From Fimenecus sp045545735 (lineage in GTDB: Bacteria; Bacillota; Clostridia; Oscillospirales; Acutalibacteraceae), in NCBI GenBank assembly GCA_045545735.1, contig JAZQBM010000008.1:124001-188000 (forward strand): a stretch of DNA of 64,000 nt, given 5' to 3'. The translations under genes and the position numbers were made by a program. This document shows positions 1 through 8,406 of the stretch, one piece after another. The stretch's first letter is position 1. Every line of letters starts with the position of its first letter. The notes beneath the pieces were generated by a model, which was given only the letters and a program-made list of their open reading frames with translations, did not search any database and was not told where the DNA came from.

Positions 1-1
1 C

Positions 2-1519
2 AGTAAACGTGGCACAAGTGGTCATAATCAATCACCATATTTTATCGCATATCAGAATGCAGATGAAAAACAGGGTGACGTGTACTTTGCAACGCTAGCA
101 TATAGCGGTAATTTCAAAGTGCTTTGCACTCGAGACTTGTTCTATACAACTCGTGTTTCTTTAGGTCTTAACGACCACGATTTCAAATATGAGTTAAAGG
201 CAAATGAAATCTTTGAAACACCAAAAGTATTCTGTGGTTATACTCAAGGTTTTGGCGAAATGAGCCGTCAAATGAACCGCTTTGCAATAAATCACGTATT
301 GCCAAAGCAATTTAACGACAAAATTTTGCCCGTACTTTACAATTCTTGGGAAGCAACTGAATTTGACGTAAATTGCAAACATCAAACGGCTCTTGCAAAA
401 TTAGCATCAAAAATGGGCGTTGAACTTTTCGTTATGGACGACGGTTGGTTTGGTGCAAGAAATCACGACCGTGCAGGTCTTGGCGACTGGTTTGTAAACA
501 AGAAAAAGTTCCCTAAAGGCATTGACGAATTAATTAACAATGTAAATAAACTCGGTATGGATTTTGGTCTTTGGTTTGAGCCTGAAATGGTAAATCCCGA
601 TTCCGATTTGTTCCGTAAACATCCCGATTGGGCGTATCATTATGATACCCGTACCGCACACACACTTCGTCATCAGTTAGTGCTTAATATGACACGTGAA
701 GATGTGCAGGAGTACATTTTTGAATGTATGGATACAATGCTCACAAATCACAACATCAAATATATTAAATGGGATATGAACAGACCACTTTCCGAAACAG
801 GTGCTGAAAACCTCGATTGTCCACAAGAGTTATGGTACAGACACACTCAAGCGGTTTACAACATTGTTGACCGACTTAAAGAAAAACACCCCGACGTTGC
901 TATTGAAAGTTGCTCATCAGGTGGCGGACGTAGTGATTATGGTGCACTTATGCACTATGACCAAGTTTGGACTTCTGACAACACAAGTGCCGTTGACAGA
1001 ATGATGATGCAGAAATGGTTTACATATTTAAGACCAACAAAAGTTATGCGTGCTTGGGTGACAGATGTAAACTGGTACAACCCACCAATGAGCCTTGATT
1101 TTAGATTTCATATTGCCATGCAGGGTTCTTTGGGAGTTGGCGGAAATCTTACAAAATATAGTCTTTCCGACTTGGCCTGTGCTAAGAAGAATATCAGCCT
1201 TTACAAAGAAATCCGTCATCTTGTGCAGTTCGGTGACCTTTACAGAATACTTGACCCTGACCGTGACGAAATCCTTTTCAATCTTTACGTAAGCGAAGAT
1301 AAAACAGAGGCAGTAGGGTTCTTGTCATCAGTAGTTACACGCTTTATGCAAAAACAAATCCCTCTTAAATTCGAGGGACTTGATGATGAAAAAATCTATA
1401 AGTTCAAAATCGGCAGTGCAAAGTACGAAAAAAGTGGCTCATTCCTCAAAAATGTGGGAATTCCTGTAACAGTTCGCGGAATGGGTTATAACCAAATAAT
1501 TAAAATTAAAGCAAAATGA
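2..1519 (+). CDS. alpha-galactosidase, GH36, 5'-truncated by window edge
   Basis: Hydrolyses terminal alpha-1,6-galactosides such as melibiose and raffinose in the cytoplasm. The reading frame is open from base 2 without a start (first residues SKRGTSGHN, a stretch typical of the GH36 N-terminal beta-sandwich), so about 220 N-terminal residues of the usual ~730 lie outside the window. The TIM barrel carries KWDMNR, with the nucleophile Asp at codon 773-775, and SDNTSAVDR, with the acid/base Asp at codon 977-979. The substrate-loop signature CSSGGGRSDYG precedes it. The GTG at 80 is internal, not the start. Followed by a hairpin repeat and an intrinsic terminator. Family assignment is firm; exact substrate is inferred. 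Confidence 0.95.
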   Translation, partial: SKRGTSGHNQSPYFIAYQNADEKQGDVYFATLAYSGNFKVLCTRDLFYTTRVSLGLNDHDFKYELKANEIFETPKVFCGYTQGFGEMSRQMNRFAINHVLPKQFNDKILPVLYNSWEATEFDVNCKHQTALAKLASKMGVELFVMDDGWFGARNHDRAGLGDWFVNKKKFPKGIDELINNVNKLGMDFGLWFEPEMVNPDSDLFRKHPDWAYHYDTRTAHTLRHQLVLNMTREDVQEYIFECMDTMLTNHNIKYIKWDMNRPLSETGAENLDCPQELWYRHTQAVYNIVDRLKEKHPDVAIESCSSGGGRSDYGALMHYDQVWTSDNTSAVDRMMMQKWFTYLRPTKVMRAWVTDVNWYNPPMSLDFRFHIAMQGSLGVGGNLTKYSLSDLACAKKNISLYKEIRHLVQFGDLYRILDPDRDEILFNLYVSEDKTEAVGFLSSVVTRFMQKQIPLKFEGLDDEKIYKFKIGSAKYEKSGSFLKNVGIPVTVRGMGYNQIIKIKAK

Positions 1520-1620
1520 AGATAGTTTATTTTTCCGCAATACTTCGTGGCTATCGGCTCGCGGTATAGCACATACAGTTTCGCCTCTGCCACATCGTCT
1601 TGCAAAAAATAAATCTATCT
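1520..1620. repeat. long-hairpin intergenic repeat, copy 1
   Basis: Outer arms starting AGATAG and ending CTATCT pair over about 20 bp with few interruptions, through TTTATTTTTCCGCAA on the left and TTGCAAAAAATAAA on the right. The interior (CTTCGTGGCT, CGGCTCGCGGTATA, TTCGCCTCTGCCAC) recurs in the copies at 48864-48967 and 58827-58931, while the outer arms differ between copies. Directly follows the alpha-galactosidase stop codon. Confidence 0.8.
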
Positions 1621-1646
1621 TGGTAAAATTAGTAATATAAGGTAGA

Positions 1647-1676
1647 GCGGGGTCTTGACTGACCCCGCCTTTTTTA
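1647..1676 (+). terminator. intrinsic terminator
   Basis: GCGGGGTC stem (1647-1654), TTGACT loop, GACCCCGC (1661-1668), then a T run. It ends the alpha-galactosidase transcript and abuts the convergent spoIVA stop codon. Confidence 0.85.
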
Positions 1677-3155
1677 CTATAAAATTATACAAAGCAAACC
1701 ATTACAACTCTCGTTGATAACCCGTTCAAGAGTTTCTTGGAATTTCATTCTGGCATCTGTAGGCATATGGTAAAGTTTATTACGAAGTCCTTCGTTTACA
1801 AGGTCATTGAGCGACTTGCCGAAAATGTTGGATTCCCAAATCTTATGCGGGTCTTCTTCAAATCCCTCAAGAAGATATTTAACGAGTTCTTCCGACTGAC
1901 TTTCACTACCAACAATAGGTGCGATTTCTGTTTTGATATTCGCTTTCATAAGATGAATTGACGGTGCAGATGCACAAAGTCTTACGCCGTAACGTCCACC
2001 TTGTTTCACGATTTGTGGTTCTTCCAATGATAATTGGTCAATGGTAGGCATTACAATTCCATAACCCGTTGTTTCCACTTCGTCAAGTGCAGATTTAATA
2101 CGTTCATACTCTTTCTTGATTGCAGACAATTCTTTCATGCAAGAAAGTAATCCTTGCTCGCTGTCAATAGAGAGTCCCGTAGTTTCCTCTAGAATTTTAT
2201 AGAACAAATCGTTGTTCATCTGGGCTGAAATCCACGCACTGCCAACGCTTAAATCCATATTTGAAATGCGAGCGTTAGTAATGTAATCACAACCACAAAG
2301 AGCGTCAGTCATAACGCTTATGTCACGCACGTATGTAACATTCTCAACCGATTCCCAAACACTCTTGATTACTTCCGTTTTAAGCCAATGGTCATCGGGG
2401 AGTGAAACAAGCCAAAGTGGTAAATCAACGCCGATTTCTTTTACGGGGAATTCAAAAAGAATTTGTGTAATAATTTCTTTGATTTCCTGCTCGCTGAGTT
2501 CAAGACAGTTTACCGCCATAACGGGAACAGAATATTTTGCTGAAAGTTCATCTGAAAGTTTTTGTGCCGATTCGCCTTTAGGGTACATACAGTTGAGAAG
2601 CACTACAAATGGCTTGTTAAGTGCTTTTAATTCGTTGATTACTCGTTCTTCGGCTTCTTCATATTCATCACGCGGAATGTCGCTGATACTTCCGTCAGTT
2701 GTTACAACAAGACCGATTGTTGAATGTTCGGTAATTACCTTTTGAGTGCCGATTTCAGCCGCCATATTAAATGGAATTTCGTTCTCAAACCAAGGTGTGT
2801 GCACCATTCTCGGTTGGTCGCCCTCAATATAGCCTAAAGAACTTGGCACAATGTAACCAACGCAGTCAATCATTCTAACGTTAAAACTTGCGTTATCGGG
2901 AAGCGTGATTTTAACCGCATTTTCCGGTATAAATTTTGGTTCGGTAGTCATAATTGTACGCCCTGCTGAAGATTGCGGTAACTCGTCAGTTGCACGCTCT
3001 TTTACTGCATTATCTTCCATATTCGGAATTACAACCGAATCCATAAATCTCTTGATAAAGGTGGATTTGCCCGTTCTTACAGGCCCTACAACGCCAATAT
3101 AAATATCACCGCCCGTACGCACGGCAATATCGTTATAAATACTTGAATTGCTCAT
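1677..3155 (-). CDS. spoIVA: stage IV sporulation protein A (SpoIVA)
   Basis: Cytoskeletal-like ATPase that polymerises on the outer forespore membrane and forms the base layer of the spore coat. The ATG at 3155 (MSNSSIYNDIAVRTGGD) is chosen because an AAGGAGGG ribosome site sits just upstream; it gives 492 residues, the same length as the Bacillus subtilis protein. The Walker A motif GPVRTGKS lies near residue 25, and the conserved short C-terminus (NGLLCIIL) is intact. The gene lies 13 bp downstream of the sipL-like gene, whose stop overlaps this ribosome binding site, so the two are likely co-transcribed and translationally coupled. Expected expression is in the mother cell under SigE. Confidence 0.97.
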   Translation of the reverse strand: MSNSSIYNDIAVRTGGDIYIGVVGPVRTGKSTFIKRFMDSVVIPNMEDNAVKERATDELPQSSAGRTIMTTEPKFIPENAVKITLPDNASFNVRMIDCVGYIVPSSLGYIEGDQPRMVHTPWFENEIPFNMAAEIGTQKVITEHSTIGLVVTTDGSISDIPRDEYEEAEERVINELKALNKPFVVLLNCMYPKGESAQKLSDELSAKYSVPVMAVNCLELSEQEIKEIITQILFEFPVKEIGVDLPLWLVSLPDDHWLKTEVIKSVWESVENVTYVRDISVMTDALCGCDYITNARISNMDLSVGSAWISAQMNNDLFYKILEETTGLSIDSEQGLLSCMKELSAIKKEYERIKSALDEVETTGYGIVMPTIDQLSLEEPQIVKQGGRYGVRLCASAPSIHLMKANIKTEIAPIVGSESQSEELVKYLLEGFEEDPHKIWESNIFGKSLNDLVNEGLRNKLYHMPTDARMKFQETLERVINESCNGLLCIIL

Positions 3156-3168
3156 ATTAAACCCTCCT

Positions 3169-4701
3169 TTATACCTTTGGAATAAGCAATTTGCACTTTT
3201 TCTCAACGGTATTTGCCGTTAAGTGATTTTCACGCATAATTGCATCAACTGTGGTGTTGTATTTTTCTGCAATATTCCAGAGTGACTCATCACATTCTGC
3301 AAAATATACAGTAAGTGATGCGGTCTTAATAGCTTTTGCCTTGGATTTATCAATATTTATTTCAGTAACAATGCTTTTTTCTTTTTCGCTGAAAACAAAT
3401 CCGTGAACGTGTATTTCAATACGTACATCTAATTTGTTCCCCTCGTTTATCACATAACTGGACGCAGTAGCCGTGCAGTGTGGCTTGCAGGTGAGTGCAT
3501 TTCCGCTTGATTGCAACGGACGTTTGTATTCAAATGGGATTTGTCTTTGTGCAAAAGCAATGTCGCCGTTAGAGTCTTCATAAATAATGTCGGTTGTCAC
3601 TTCGCCGCGAATGACAATTCCGTCTTCAAGTACTACAAATGATGAAGTCGTGTTCTGACAAGTAAAGCAGAGAACTTTTGTAACTCCTGTAGTACTTAAA
3701 TCTGCATTACCGCGACAAAGAAATGTATCATCAATCTTTTCTTCAAGGACGGGGGCGTAGATAACACTTTTTTTCACTTGTGACTCGTATTTTGTTGAGT
3801 ATGCATCTTTTACGCAAGTAATCTGACGTGTGCAGTAAGCACAAGCCGAAAAACCAAGAGTTGCTGAAATGTCGAGCAGATTTTTGTCGCCTGCCGAATC
3901 AAATCTTGGACGCACTTCAAGGCTCATAACTGAAAGAAGTGCATCAACGTGGTAGTTTTCAGTAATGTCAGGTGATTCAATAATCTGATTAATGATTACG
4001 GTGTTTTCAAGTGTCTGTACCTGACAAGTTTCCTGACCTGTAAATGCTGTGCGAACCACCATTTCACCTTTTAAGAAAAGTTTGTTTGAGATGATTTTAA
4101 GTTCGTCAATAACAGCGACTGCACAATGAGAAATAATTGCACCGATAGGCTCGGAAAGTGCTCCCGTTTCAACAGTTTCAGAAATTGCAAAGGATTTTTC
4201 GGTTATTGATACAAGGTCGCAAATTTCGTCGTTTTCGCATCTTGCAGTAACACCACCACCGTTTACACTACTTACGAATTCACATTTTTTCTTGCTGTCA
4301 GCCCTTGCGAAAACGGTAACTGCACCGTGAACTTCAAATTTACGTTGCCCTGAAACTCTGTAATTTACGTAATCGGTTTTAGCACCAACGCAAATGTCAG
4401 TAATCGCGTCAGCGGATTTAAGTTCAATCTGCTTTGAAAAATGAAGTATCTGGTCAAAACAACGGATTTTGCCTTCTTCACAGATGTAAAGTACTTTTAC
4501 ATGACATTCGCATTCAGCAGTAATTCTGTCACCGTTAATCTGGTGCGACTGAACTCCCGCTATGGCACTGCAACGAAGAATACGCACAATGTCAGGCATA
4601 TATTCGGGCAAGGTCACGTCGCAATCAATGGGATGTTCCGCGTTTGATTGAAAAGCGGTAGTACTTACAGAAACACACTCTTTATTAGAATTGAATTCCA
4701 T
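3169..4701 (-). CDS. sipL: SipL-like SPOCS/DUF3794 and LysM protein
   Basis: 510 residues containing repeated SPOCS (DUF3794) beta-rich modules over residues ~30-440 and a C-terminal LysM domain (AECDESLWNIAEKYNTT onward, ~460-508). The same order is found in Clostridioides difficile SipL, whose LysM domain binds SpoIVA and is needed for coat attachment. Direct adjacency to spoIVA supports the same role. There is no signal peptide, as expected for a mother-cell cytoplasmic coat factor. Start ATG at 4701 with GGAGAG upstream. Function is inferred from domains plus context. Confidence 0.88.
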   Translation of the reverse strand: MEFNSNKECVSVSTTAFQSNAEHPIDCDVTLPEYMPDIVRILRCSAIAGVQSHQINGDRITAECECHVKVLYICEEGKIRCFDQILHFSKQIELKSADAITDICVGAKTDYVNYRVSGQRKFEVHGAVTVFARADSKKKCEFVSSVNGGGVTARCENDEICDLVSITEKSFAISETVETGALSEPIGAIISHCAVAVIDELKIISNKLFLKGEMVVRTAFTGQETCQVQTLENTVIINQIIESPDITENYHVDALLSVMSLEVRPRFDSAGDKNLLDISATLGFSACAYCTRQITCVKDAYSTKYESQVKKSVIYAPVLEEKIDDTFLCRGNADLSTTGVTKVLCFTCQNTTSSFVVLEDGIVIRGEVTTDIIYEDSNGDIAFAQRQIPFEYKRPLQSSGNALTCKPHCTATASSYVINEGNKLDVRIEIHVHGFVFSEKEKSIVTEINIDKSKAKAIKTASLTVYFAECDESLWNIAEKYNTTVDAIMRENHLTANTVEKKCKLLIPKV

Positions 4702-4736
4702 ACAATCTCTCCTTTATCGTCTTTGCATTTCAATTA

Positions 4737-4766
4737 TATTTATGAGAGTGTGTTTTGTAATATGAC
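4737..4766 (-). promoter_or_regulatory. SigE-like sporulation promoter
   Basis: Read on the minus strand: GTCATATT (4759-4766), 14 bp spacer, CATAAATA (4737-4744). This resembles the SigE consensus (-35 ATATT, -10 CATACA.T) and lies 36 bp before the sipL-like ATG, matching mother-cell expression of sipL-spoIVA. Confidence 0.6.
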
Positions 4767-4912
4767 AGTTTATCCAATGCGGTAAATTTAATTACCCATA
4801 AAATTATACACAAACCAATAAAAATTCTACTCACAAAAAAATCCTGTTTTAAGTTAAAATATAAAGGTAAGTTGTTATACTTTTAACAAAAAGGAAAAGG
4901 AGTACATACATT

Positions 4913-7147
4913 ATGAGAAAAATTATCAGTTTGAATCGCAAATGGTCATTCCGTAAAGGTGTAGATACTGTTCCTGCAGTAACACCTGAAGATTGGGATT
5001 TTGTCAATATTCCACATTGCTGGAATGCTATTGACGGTCAGGACGGTGGCAACGACTATTTCCGTGGCACTTGCTGTTATGTAAAAGATATTGATATGGA
5101 AGAAATTCCAACTGCAGATAAATATTACCTTGAAATCAACGGTGCAAACTCATCTGCTACTGTTTTTATGAATGGTAATAAATTAGCATCTCATGACGGT
5201 GGTTACAGTACTTGGAGAGTTGACATTACAGATGAACTCAAAAAAGGTACAAGACTCGCACTTCTCGTTGACAATGCTGCAAATGAAACAGTTTATCCAC
5301 AAATGGCTGACTTTACATTCTACGGCGGTATTTACAGAAACATGAATATTATTGCAGTTAATGACAGCCACTTTGACCTTGATTACTACGGTGGCCCCGG
5401 CATTCAGGTTACACCAACAGTTAAAGGTCCGGATGCAGTTGTTGAAATCGAAACATACGTTACAAACAAAAAAGACGGTCAATCAGTAAATTATGTAATC
5501 AAAGATAAGGGTGGCAACATTGTTGCGGCAGGCAAGTCAACAGACAATAAAATCACTCTTGAAATCAAAGATGTTACACTCTGGAACGGTAGAAAAAATC
5601 CATACCTTTACACAGCAGAGGTTGAACTTGTAAATGGTGATGAAGTTCTCGATAACATTTCAGCACGTTTCGGTTGCCGTACATTCCAGATTGACGCTGA
5701 GCGCGGATTTATTCTCAATGGTGAAGAATATCCACTTCGCGGTGTTTCTCGTCATCAGGACAGATGGGGCTTTGGTAACGCTCTTACTCCTGAACATCAT
5801 AAGGAAGATATGGATTTAATCTATGAAATGGGTGCAAACACAATCCGTCTTGCACACTATCAGCACGACCAGTATTTCTATGACCTTTGTGACGAATACG
5901 GTATGGTAATCTGGGCTGAAATTCCATATATTTCAAAGCATATGCCAACAGGTCGTGAAAACACAATTTCACAGATGAAAGAACTTATTATTCAAAATTA
6001 CAACCACCCATCAATCGTGGTATGGGGACTTTCAAATGAAATTTCAATGAACGGTTCTGACGAAGACCTTATTGAAAATCATAAAATTCTTAACGACCTT
6101 TGTCACGAAATGGACAAAACAAGACTTACAACTATTGCAGTTGTTTCAATGTGTAGTCTTGATGACCCATACATTCAGATTCCTGACGTTGTTTCACATA
6201 ACCACTACTTTGGCTGGTACGGTGGCGACACATCAATGAATGGTCCTTGGTTTGACAACTTCCACGCTAAATTCCCGAACATTCCTGTTGGTATGAGTGA
6301 ATACGGCTGTGAAGCCCTTAACTGGCACACATCAAATCCACAACAGGGCGACTACACAGAAGAATATCAGGCTTATTACCATGAAGAACTCATTAAACAG
6401 TTGTTCTCAAGAAAATATATCTGGGCAACTCACGTTTGGAATATGTTTGACTTCGGTGCTGATGCTCGTGCAGAGGGCGGCGAAAATGGTCAGAACCATA
6501 AGGGACTTATCACATTTGACCGTAAGTATAAGAAGGACTCATTCTACGCATATAAAGCATGGCTTTCTGATGACCCATTTGTTCACGTTTGCGGTAAGCG
6601 TTATGTTGACAGAGTTGAAGAGGTAACAAAAGTTACTGTTTATTCAAATCTTCCTGAAGTTGAATTGTTTGCTAACGGTGTAAGCCTTGGCAAGCAGACA
6701 AGTGATAATCATTTCTTCTACTTTGATGTTCCAAATACAGGCGTTACAAGAATTCAGGCAATCGCAGGCGAATACGGTGATGAAAGCGAAATTCGTAAAG
6801 TTGAAGTATTCAATGAGGATTACAGACTTAAAGAAAAGGGTGCAATCCTTAACTGGTTTGATATTACTGAAGTTGATGGTTACTTGTCACTTAATGATAA
6901 AATGAGCGAACTCCTCAAAGTTCCTGAAGGTCAGGCGTTGTTCGGACAGATTTTAGGACCAATCGCTGAAGCTGCAAAGCAAAACGCAGGCGAAGGCGGA
7001 ATGGAAATGAACGAGGGTATGATGCAGATGATGGGCGGATTCACAGTACTTCGTCTTATCGGTATGCTCGGTATGACAGGTCTTAAGATGAACAAAGAAC
7101 AACTTCTTGACTTGAATGCTAAACTCAATAAGATTAAAAAGGCATAA
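4913..7147 (+). CDS. beta-galactosidase/beta-glucuronidase-type glycosidase, GH2
   Basis: Retaining beta-glycosidase, probably cytoplasmic since no signal peptide is visible. Domain order: N-terminal jelly-roll sugar-binding domain (~1-165), immunoglobulin-like domain (~170-260), TIM barrel (~265-560). The acid/base is E376 in WGLSNEI and the nucleophile is E463 in GMSEYG; GVSRHQDRWG is the conserved barrel entry. After a further beta domain (~575-645) the last ~100 residues are Met-rich (GGMEMNEGMMQMMGG) and match no domain I recognise. Start ATG at 4913 follows AAAAGGAG. Most likely a beta-galactosidase; GH2 subfamily specificity cannot be fixed from sequence alone. Confidence 0.92.
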   Translation: MRKIISLNRKWSFRKGVDTVPAVTPEDWDFVNIPHCWNAIDGQDGGNDYFRGTCCYVKDIDMEEIPTADKYYLEINGANSSATVFMNGNKLASHDGGYSTWRVDITDELKKGTRLALLVDNAANETVYPQMADFTFYGGIYRNMNIIAVNDSHFDLDYYGGPGIQVTPTVKGPDAVVEIETYVTNKKDGQSVNYVIKDKGGNIVAAGKSTDNKITLEIKDVTLWNGRKNPYLYTAEVELVNGDEVLDNISARFGCRTFQIDAERGFILNGEEYPLRGVSRHQDRWGFGNALTPEHHKEDMDLIYEMGANTIRLAHYQHDQYFYDLCDEYGMVIWAEIPYISKHMPTGRENTISQMKELIIQNYNHPSIVVWGLSNEISMNGSDEDLIENHKILNDLCHEMDKTRLTTIAVVSMCSLDDPYIQIPDVVSHNHYFGWYGGDTSMNGPWFDNFHAKFPNIPVGMSEYGCEALNWHTSNPQQGDYTEEYQAYYHEELIKQLFSRKYIWATHVWNMFDFGADARAEGGENGQNHKGLITFDRKYKKDSFYAYKAWLSDDPFVHVCGKRYVDRVEEVTKVTVYSNLPEVELFANGVSLGKQTSDNHFFYFDVPNTGVTRIQAIAGEYGDESEIRKVEVFNEDYRLKEKGAILNWFDITEVDGYLSLNDKMSELLKVPEGQALFGQILGPIAEAAKQNAGEGGMEMNEGMMQMMGGFTVLRLIGMLGMTGLKMNKEQLLDLNAKLNKIKKA

Positions 7148-7158
7148 TGAATAATGAA

Positions 7159-7190
7159 GGGCGAGGGATTACTCTCGCCTTTTTCTTTTT
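7159..7190 (+). terminator. intrinsic terminator
   Basis: GGCGAG (7160-7165) pairs with CTCGCC (7174-7179) followed by TTTTTCTTTTT, just after the GH2 stop codon. Confidence 0.8.
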
Positions 7191-7191
7191 C

Positions 7192-7318
7192 AAATTTGAG
7201 TTTATCGAGCTAAGTGGAAAATGGAAAACGAATGAACTGCGTTGCAATTATTAGATATAATCAGCGTCGCAGACCCGACACTTTGCACTTTTCACCCTGT
7301 TAGATAAACTCAATTTTA
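7192..7318. repeat. MITE-like element, copy A
   Basis: About 127 bp bounded by inverted termini AAATTTGAGTTTATC (7192-7206) and GATAAACTCAATTTTA (7303-7318). The interior holds GAACTGCGTTGCAATTAT and GCGTCGCAGA, shared with the elements at 7853-8007 and 29672-29818 (the last in reverse orientation). No coding capacity. It fills most of the gap between the GH2 gene and the next gene. Confidence 0.75.
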
Positions 7319-7420
7319 TAGTTATCTTTTAAACAAGTTTACACTTTATTAAATTTTCGGTAATCATTTCCAAATATTTGTGTTATACTATATTAGCAAT
7401 AATTTTTAAGGAAGATACAA

Positions 7421-7834
7421 ATGAACTTTTTACAACAGATTATGGCAAAATTACAACAATTTATGATAGGTCGTTACGGCAGTGACCAATTTACATTGTT
7501 TTTGTCAATTGCAGGCGTTATATTCTCATTTTTAGGCAATTTCAGACACTTGCGATATTTTTATTTTATAGGTTTGATTTTGATTTTTTACGGTCTTTTT
7601 CGTTCTTTATCAAGAAATTATGAGGCAAGAAGAAAAGAACTTAACTGGTACTTGCGTGTGAGCGAAAAACCAAAGGCACAAATCAAACTTTTAAGCAATC
7701 AAATCCGTGACCGCAAAACTCATAAATACTTTAGATGTAAAGAATGTAAAACCGTTATGCGTGTGCCGAAAGGCAGAGGGAAGATAGAAATTACTTGCCC
7801 GAAGTGTAGAGTGAAAACCATAAAAAAGACATAA
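7421..7834 (+). CDS. small membrane protein with C-terminal zinc ribbon
   Basis: 137 residues. Two membrane-spanning segments (~25-42, FTLFLSIAGVIFSFLG, and ~47-63, YFYFIGLILIFYGLF) are followed by a basic linker and a four-Cys ribbon (CKEC near residue 104 and CPKC near 126), probably binding zinc on the cytoplasmic face. Similar uncharacterised proteins are common in Clostridia. ATG at 7421 has AAGGAAG upstream. Flanked on both sides by MITE-like copies A and B. No function can be assigned. Confidence 0.8.
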   Translation: MNFLQQIMAKLQQFMIGRYGSDQFTLFLSIAGVIFSFLGNFRHLRYFYFIGLILIFYGLFRSLSRNYEARRKELNWYLRVSEKPKAQIKLLSNQIRDRKTHKYFRCKECKTVMRVPKGRGKIEITCPKCRVKTIKKT

Positions 7835-7852
7835 GTTGTTTTTGCAAAGTGG

Positions 7853-8007
7853 AATTTGTAGAATTGAATGCAAAGTTCAAAACGCAAAATGCAAAGTGTT
7901 GGAACTGCGTTGCAATTATAGATAATGTTCTAATCAAGCTAGTAACACTTCTATAATTAGCATCCCAGATGCTTAATTACGAATTAATTTTGATAAACTC
8001 AATTTTA
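7853..8007. repeat. MITE-like element, copy B
   Basis: The right terminus GATAAACTCAATTTTA (7992-8007) is identical to that of copy A. The interior has GGAACTGCGTTGCAATTATA and CAGATGCTTAATTACG, shared with copy C. The left terminus is degenerate, so the left boundary is approximate. Contains the simple motif GCAAAATGCAAAGTG. Confidence 0.65.
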
Positions 8008-8051
8008 CGCAACAACAGAAAAGTACTTTTATTTTTGTTACGCTAAACTAA

Positions 8052-8086
8052 AAAAACAGTCCACAAAAATGGACTGTTTTTCTTTT
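8052..8086 (+). terminator. intrinsic terminator
   Basis: AAAACAGTCC / GGACTGTTTT hairpin with an ACAAAAAT loop, followed by a T-rich run. It insulates the SOS-type promoter that starts at 8094. Confidence 0.85.
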
Positions 8087-8093
8087 GCCTTTG

Positions 8094-8157
8094 TTGAAAA
8101 ATGTCATTCTGCGTGATATTATACTTTCCGCACAGAACAAATGTTCGGTGCGGAAAG
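8094..8157 (+). promoter_or_regulatory. promoter with LexA-type box inside a perfect inverted repeat
   Basis: -35 TTGAAA (8094-8099), 17 bp, -10 TATTAT (8117-8122). Downstream AGAACAAATGTTCG (8134-8147) matches the Gram-positive SOS box CGAACRNRYGTTYG except at the first base. It is enclosed by perfect 10-bp arms CTTTCCGCAC (8124-8133) and GTGCGGAAAG (8148-8157). The 3' arm overlaps the ribosome site AAAGGAGG (8154-8161), so the hairpin may also occlude translation. SOS control is inferred from the box. Confidence 0.65.
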
Positions 8158-8166
8158 GAGGCAGAA

Positions 8167-8406
8167 ATGACATTGTATGAATTAGGTGAGCAATATTTAA
8201 GGCAAGCAGACGATTTGAAAGAGATAATTTCAGGTTATTCTGCCCGAAAAAGTGAAACGAACGGGATTGAACTGTATGAACTCAACAGCAAAATAACAGT
8301 TCTTCGTGAAATGGAGCGAGACACCCGAATTATCGGCAAGCAACTGACTGAATATTATTCTCAACAGATTAACCGAAAAGTGTACCATTCGCACTGTATC
8401 AATTGA
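8167..8406 (+). CDS. small helical protein, paralogue of the cassette gene at 30337
   Basis: 79 residues, predicted all-helical (MTLYELGEQYLRQADDL; C-terminal IGKQLTEYY). The ATG at 8167 is chosen because AAAGGAGG lies 5 bp upstream; an ATG at 8101 would place the promoter inside the gene. It aligns by eye with the protein at 30337-30570 over LG..Y..A, an interior L...L....E pattern and a final L..YY. That gene sits in a phage-derived lysis cassette and also follows a LexA-type box. Function unknown. Confidence 0.75.
   Translation: MTLYELGEQYLRQADDLKEIISGYSARKSETNGIELYELNSKITVLREMERDTRIIGKQLTEYYSQQINRKVYHSHCIN

Noticed and set aside
80..1519. Full-length alpha-galactosidase starting at GTG 80
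   Set aside because: The frame is open to base 2 with conserved GH36 residues before position 80, so the gene is truncated by the window edge.
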